DNA from: Cyanobacteriota bacterium
Lineage (GTDB): Bacteria > Cyanobacteriota > Cyanobacteriia > Phormidesmidales > Phormidesmidaceae
Direction of reading: 5' to 3'
Assembly: GCA_027483425.1 (NCBI GenBank)
Contig: JAIXUR010000650.1
Span: 1-8,565 of the forward strand
Length of the DNA stretch: 8,565 bases
The translations under genes and the position numbers were made by a program. Every line of letters starts with the position of its first letter. Position 1 is the stretch's first letter. The notes under the pieces are model-generated. The model saw nothing but the letters and a program-made list of their open reading frames with translations. It was not told where the DNA came from and did no database searches. Below, piece by piece: positions 6,515 to 8,565 of this stretch.

Positions 6515-6618
6515 AAAGCCAAAGAGCATCTAATACCAATTCCGAGTCACACAACCCCGATTCGAATGCTGTCTCTTGGCGGCAAATCATACCTGAGACA
6601 ACCCTTGTCAAACACCCT
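6515..6618. other. Convergent spacer
   Basis: This is the gap between the ends of two convergent genes. A weak inverted pair TGTCTC (6570-6575) / GAGACA (6595-6600) is the only structure I see; it lacks a GC-rich stem and T tract, so I do not call a terminator. Confidence 0.5.
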
Positions 6619-7182
6619 CTAACCCAGGTTAAGAAGGCTGTATCCGCCCAAAAATAGTAGCCACACCGTAACCACCAGCCAGTGCATGGCGGCCACCACC
6701 CACCAGGAGCCCGATCGCCAGTAGGCAATGGTGCAGATCAGCCCCAACAGGGTCGCCGACAGCAAAAACATCGGGTTGGTAAAGGTGGCAAAGGCCGTTG
6801 GGTAAAGGGTCATCGCATTGAGGGGGTGCATGACCACAAATAGCCCCAGCATGGGTAGGCCCACCTGCCAGCGCTTGCCAGGGCTAATCAGTTCCGTGGG
6901 GTGGGGCAGTAGCAGCACCCGCCAAAACCCCTCCTCGATCAGGGCGGGCACCAGCAGCACCCGAGCCGCTAGCGCTAGGCCCTCGGGCCAGGTGACATCC
7001 GCCAGGGTCGGGGTGAGAAAATGACTCAACACCCCCAGGGGAACCACCACCAACCCCAGGGCCACCGTCAGCCCAGCCGCCAGCTGCCAATCTTGGGGCT
7101 GGGGCCAGGTGGTGGCCGCCTGCCGCAGGCGGTGAACCGTCAGCCTAAGGGCAATGTAAAGGTGCAGGCGAAGGGGTTGCAA
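6619..7182 (-). CDS. CPBP (Abi/Rce1-like) intramembrane protease family protein
   Basis: This 187-residue multi-spanning protein carries the CPBP motifs in order. EEGFWR (83-88) gives the paired glutamates and Arg of motif 1, FVVMHP with His119 is motif 2, and AAMHW with His167 is motif 3. In the family these residues form a glutamate-type protease or related active site inside the membrane. Members process prenylated proteins, bacteriocin-type peptides or unknown substrates. Hydrophobic stretches lie at about 33-52, 66-82, 106-118, 138-153 and 160-178. The start is TTG at 7182. GGAG sits 7 nt upstream on the minus strand and an in-frame TAA lies just before it, so no earlier start is possible. 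It is divergent from the IS-interrupted gene by only 49 nt. The substrate is unknown. Confidence 0.85.
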   Translation of the reverse strand: MQPLRLHLYIALRLTVHRLRQAATTWPQPQDWQLAAGLTVALGLVVVPLGVLSHFLTPTLADVTWPEGLALAARVLLVPALIEEGFWRVLLLPHPTELISPGKRWQVGLPMLGLFVVMHPLNAMTLYPTAFATFTNPMFLLSATLLGLICTIAYWRSGSWWVVAAMHWLVVTVWLLFLGGYSLLNLG

Positions 7183-7189
7183 AAAGGCA

Positions 7190-7193
7190 CTCC
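7190..7193 (-). promoter_or_regulatory. Ribosome binding site deciding the TTG start
   Basis: On the minus strand this reads GGAG, 7 nt before TTG 7182, in a frame closed upstream by TAA at 7203-7201. Together these fix the unusual start of the CPBP gene. Confidence 0.6.
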
Positions 7194-7203
7194 ACGAGTC
7201 TTA

Positions 7204-7238
7204 CAGTCATAGTAAACAGCTAGTTGGAAGCATGACTG
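7204..7238. promoter_or_regulatory. Inverted repeat in the divergent spacer
   Basis: CAGTCAT (7204-7210) and ATGACTG (7232-7238) are perfect 7-bp inverted copies 21 nt apart. They lie in the short region between two diverging genes. They could be an operator or a leader hairpin. Confidence 0.35.
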
Positions 7239-7476
7239 CCATGAAACATGCAGATCGCACCGCGCTGGAATCCTTGGCTCCCCTCTTGGCCCAGGTGCGG
7301 GAGAGGGTGCCACCGCTCAAGGAGCCTGGGGCGGGCCGATTTTATCTCAAATCTATGGCGTTTCTGCACTTTCACCATGACCCAGCGGGCCTGTTTGCCG
7401 ACTTGAAGGTCAATGGCGACTGGCAGCGGTACCCGGTGAACAGCGCCGCCGACTACAGGATCCTGCTAGAAACGCG
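7232..7476 (+). pseudogene. Small conserved-type gene, interrupted by an IS
   Basis: The first 80 or so codons encode a small soluble protein with the block GRFYLKSMAFLHFH (35-48) and DPAGLFADLKVNGDWQRYPV (50-69). This resembles a family of uncharacterised proteins of about 100-130 residues; no function is known to me. The IS982 element enters at about codon 81. The frame then runs on inside the element to a stop at 7597, so the last 40 or so residues of that reading are IS sequence, antisense to the transposase 3' end. An ATG at 7232 opens the frame. GGAAG at 7226-7230 is 1 nt from it but 10 nt from the next in-frame ATG (7241), so 7241 is the better start. The 3' part, if kept, would resume after 8480. 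Confidence 0.65.
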
Positions 7477-7489
7477 ATGTGCAACTAAT
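7473..7489 (+). repeat. Left terminal inverted repeat of the IS
   Basis: CGCGATGTGCAACTAAT, the exact complement of 8464-8480. It lies 12 nt beyond the transposase stop. Confidence 0.92.
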
Positions 7490-7501
7490 CCAGCAGGGGA
7501 A

Positions 7502-8392
7502 TTACTGAGTAATAATACTGCTGAACTGAAGCCAAGGACGCCCCTGCTGGTGGTTCAACCAGATCATCACGGTATGGGCCAGGATTTTACGGGCTAAGCG
7601 ACTTGTCAGATGCCATAGGTCACGGCTGGAGACGCGCTCAATATCAAACCAATGGCAAAGATGGCCAATGACGGTTTCAACACCTTGGCGGTGATGACTG
7701 AGCAGCCGATTAAATTCAGCGTTGTAGGTGTGCATCGTTTTCCGTTGAGGTGTCATCAACTGAAGCCCCTGGTGCGCCAACTGAGTTGTTAAGCTTTGGC
7801 GGATATAGCCTTTATCGCCGAGCAGCAAGCCTTCAAGGCCTACGACCAGTTCAGGCACGACATCGCGCTCGTCGCCGTTGGCCGGGGTTACGGCTAGACC
7901 CAGGACAGCCCCTTGAGCACTGATGAGTAGATGCCCTCGAAAGCCATAGAAGGTGCCTAGCTTGGTGGACGAGTGGCCAAAACTGGCACTCCCTTGGAAC
8001 ACCCGAGCCTGAGGTGCTCGCTTAAAGCCACAGACGGGCATCGGGAACCCGTCAATCAGATAGAGGTCTTGCTGGTCAGCGGCCAGCGCTTGAATCAGCC
8101 GCTGATGCACCAGTTGTTTGTACTGCCAAAGGTTGGCCGCTTGTCGGATAAAGTTACTGCGATGGCCTAGGCCAGGGAACCAGGCCTGCCAATGACGACG
8201 AAAATACTGCCAAATGGCGCTGTCATTGTGATGGCCCAGAAATTCCCCCACGATTTCCAGCGTCAGGACTTCGCTATCACTGAGACCTGGGGCAAACCCC
8301 CGACTGCGAGGGGGATACAGGGTCAGTAACGATTCGAGATGGGCGTCAACGCACAAATAGACCGCAATGATAAACTCGTCGATGTTGAACAT
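7502..8392 (-). CDS. IS982 family transposase
   Basis: This 296-residue DDE transposase cuts and joins the ends of its element. The N-terminal region has the family segment GLSDSEVLTLEIVGEFLG (36-53). The catalytic core has DLYLIDGFPMPVC with Asp114, LLLGDKGYI with Asp193 and GVETVIGHL with Glu239, all present. The KRAPQARVFQ and FYGFRGHLL stretches (124-156) are also typical. The length is usual for IS982 transposases, with no stop or frameshift, so it may be active. The ATG at 8392 is preceded directly by the 3' arm of a 10-bp inverted repeat and by no good Shine-Dalgarno, suggesting weak or controlled translation. It is transcribed opposite to the gene it interrupts. Confidence 0.93.
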   Translation of the reverse strand: MFNIDEFIIAVYLCVDAHLESLLTLYPPRSRGFAPGLSDSEVLTLEIVGEFLGHHNDSAIWQYFRRHWQAWFPGLGHRSNFIRQAANLWQYKQLVHQRLIQALAADQQDLYLIDGFPMPVCGFKRAPQARVFQGSASFGHSSTKLGTFYGFRGHLLISAQGAVLGLAVTPANGDERDVVPELVVGLEGLLLGDKGYIRQSLTTQLAHQGLQLMTPQRKTMHTYNAEFNRLLSHHRQGVETVIGHLCHWFDIERVSSRDLWHLTSRLARKILAHTVMIWLNHQQGRPWLQFSSIITQ

Positions 8393-8452
8393 GGTTTTGT
8401 CTTCATGAAACCGCTAGACCCTTTGATAGCTCTAGCCTTTGGAGACAAAACC
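8393..8452 (-). promoter_or_regulatory. Hairpin abutting the transposase start codon
   Basis: GGTTTTGTCT (8393-8402) and AGACAAAACC (8443-8452) are perfect 10-bp inverted copies. Nested within are GCTAGA (8413-8418) and TCTAGC (8431-8436). In minus-strand RNA the second arm ends exactly at the transposase ATG. Folding of read-through transcripts would hide the initiation site. Confidence 0.6.
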
Positions 8453-8463
8453 TTTTCTTTGAA

Positions 8464-8480
8464 ATTAGTTGCACATCGCG
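8464..8480 (-). repeat. Right terminal inverted repeat of the IS
   Basis: ATTAGTTGCACATCGCG, the exact complement of 7473-7489. It lies 71 nt upstream of the transposase start. Confidence 0.92.
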
Positions 8481-8527
8481 TCACTACTCTATTTCAGAAG
8501 CCCTCTCTCGTTTTGGCGAAGGTATTG

Positions 8528-8551
8528 GGCCAAGAAACCGGGTTTCTGTAC
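8528..8551 (-). repeat. Second copy of the palindromic repeat
   Basis: On the minus strand, 24 nt match 5753-5776 with one difference. They contain the palindrome AGAAACC-G-GGTTTCT (8533-8547) followed by GGCC. It lies just outside the IS, near the window end. Confidence 0.8.
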
Positions 8552-8565
8552 TGACGTTCTAGAGG

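Larger units (their letters stand above)
7473..8480 (-). mobile_element. Complete IS982-family insertion sequence
   Basis: The element is about 1 kb long with perfect 17-bp terminal inverted repeats, CGCGATGTGCAACTAAT at 7473-7489 and its complement at 8464-8480. It contains one intact transposase gene on the minus strand. Length and gene content fit the IS982 family. No target duplication outside the repeats is visible: the flanks are CTGCTAGAAA on the left and TCACTACTCT on the right. The terminal CGCG is its own complement, so it could instead be a 4-bp target duplication, making the true element 7477-8476. The element carries no HIP1 octamer. Confidence 0.9.

Noticed and set aside
6505..6603. 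8-bp inverted pair GGTTGTCT / AGACAACC
   Set aside because: The arms are 83 nt apart and AT-balanced; too weak to call a terminator or element.
8339..8554. Plus-strand frame across the right IS end
   Set aside because: It starts inside the transposase gene antisense and crosses the IS boundary; its end is produced by the palindromic repeat.

Overview
The window looks like a piece of a cyanobacterial chromosome, probably from a filamentous or Leptolyngbya-like lineage. The octamer GCGATCGC (HIP1, a cyanobacterial signature) occurs seven times, starting at 946, 1219, 3271, 3958, 4014, 4686 and 5499. Palindromic AGAAACC-N-GGTTTCT repeats of a type I associate with cyanobacteria are also present. 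Several genes lack a Shine-Dalgarno sequence, which is usual in this phylum.

Layout. Positions 1-334 have no gene, but 81-296 folds into several nested stems and resembles the start of group II intron domain I, so it may be an intron remnant. A ParD/ParE-type toxin-antitoxin pair follows (335-914, 8-nt overlap). A dihydroorotase gene (pyrC, minus strand, 1005-2384) converges on it. Diverging from pyrC is a GAF-domain protein with a four-cysteine C-terminal module (2625-3386). Next come a MacB/LolD-type ABC ATPase (3552-4271), preceded by a 51-nt stretch without any G, and a MATE/DinF-type efflux protein (4359-5714). Three 14-bp tandem repeats lie between these two genes. A palindromic repeat element (5752-5838), flanked by 20-nt direct repeats, separates MATE from an unrecognised two-helix membrane protein (5903-6514). 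A CPBP/Abi-type intramembrane protease (minus, 6619-7182) is divergent from a small conserved-looking gene (7232 onward). That gene is interrupted by a complete IS982-family insertion sequence (7473-8480, perfect 17-bp terminal inverted repeats, one transposase). Another copy of the palindromic repeat lies just beyond the IS (8528-8551).

The genes do not form one pathway. The window is a mosaic of a housekeeping gene, a signalling-type protein, two transport-type genes and accessory or mobile material (toxin-antitoxin, IS, repeats, possible intron relic). I found no clear new multi-gene defence or biosynthetic system. The most interesting signals are non-coding: the folded region at 81-296, the G-free/G4-like tract before the ABC gene, the hairpin abutting the transposase start codon, and the repeat element.
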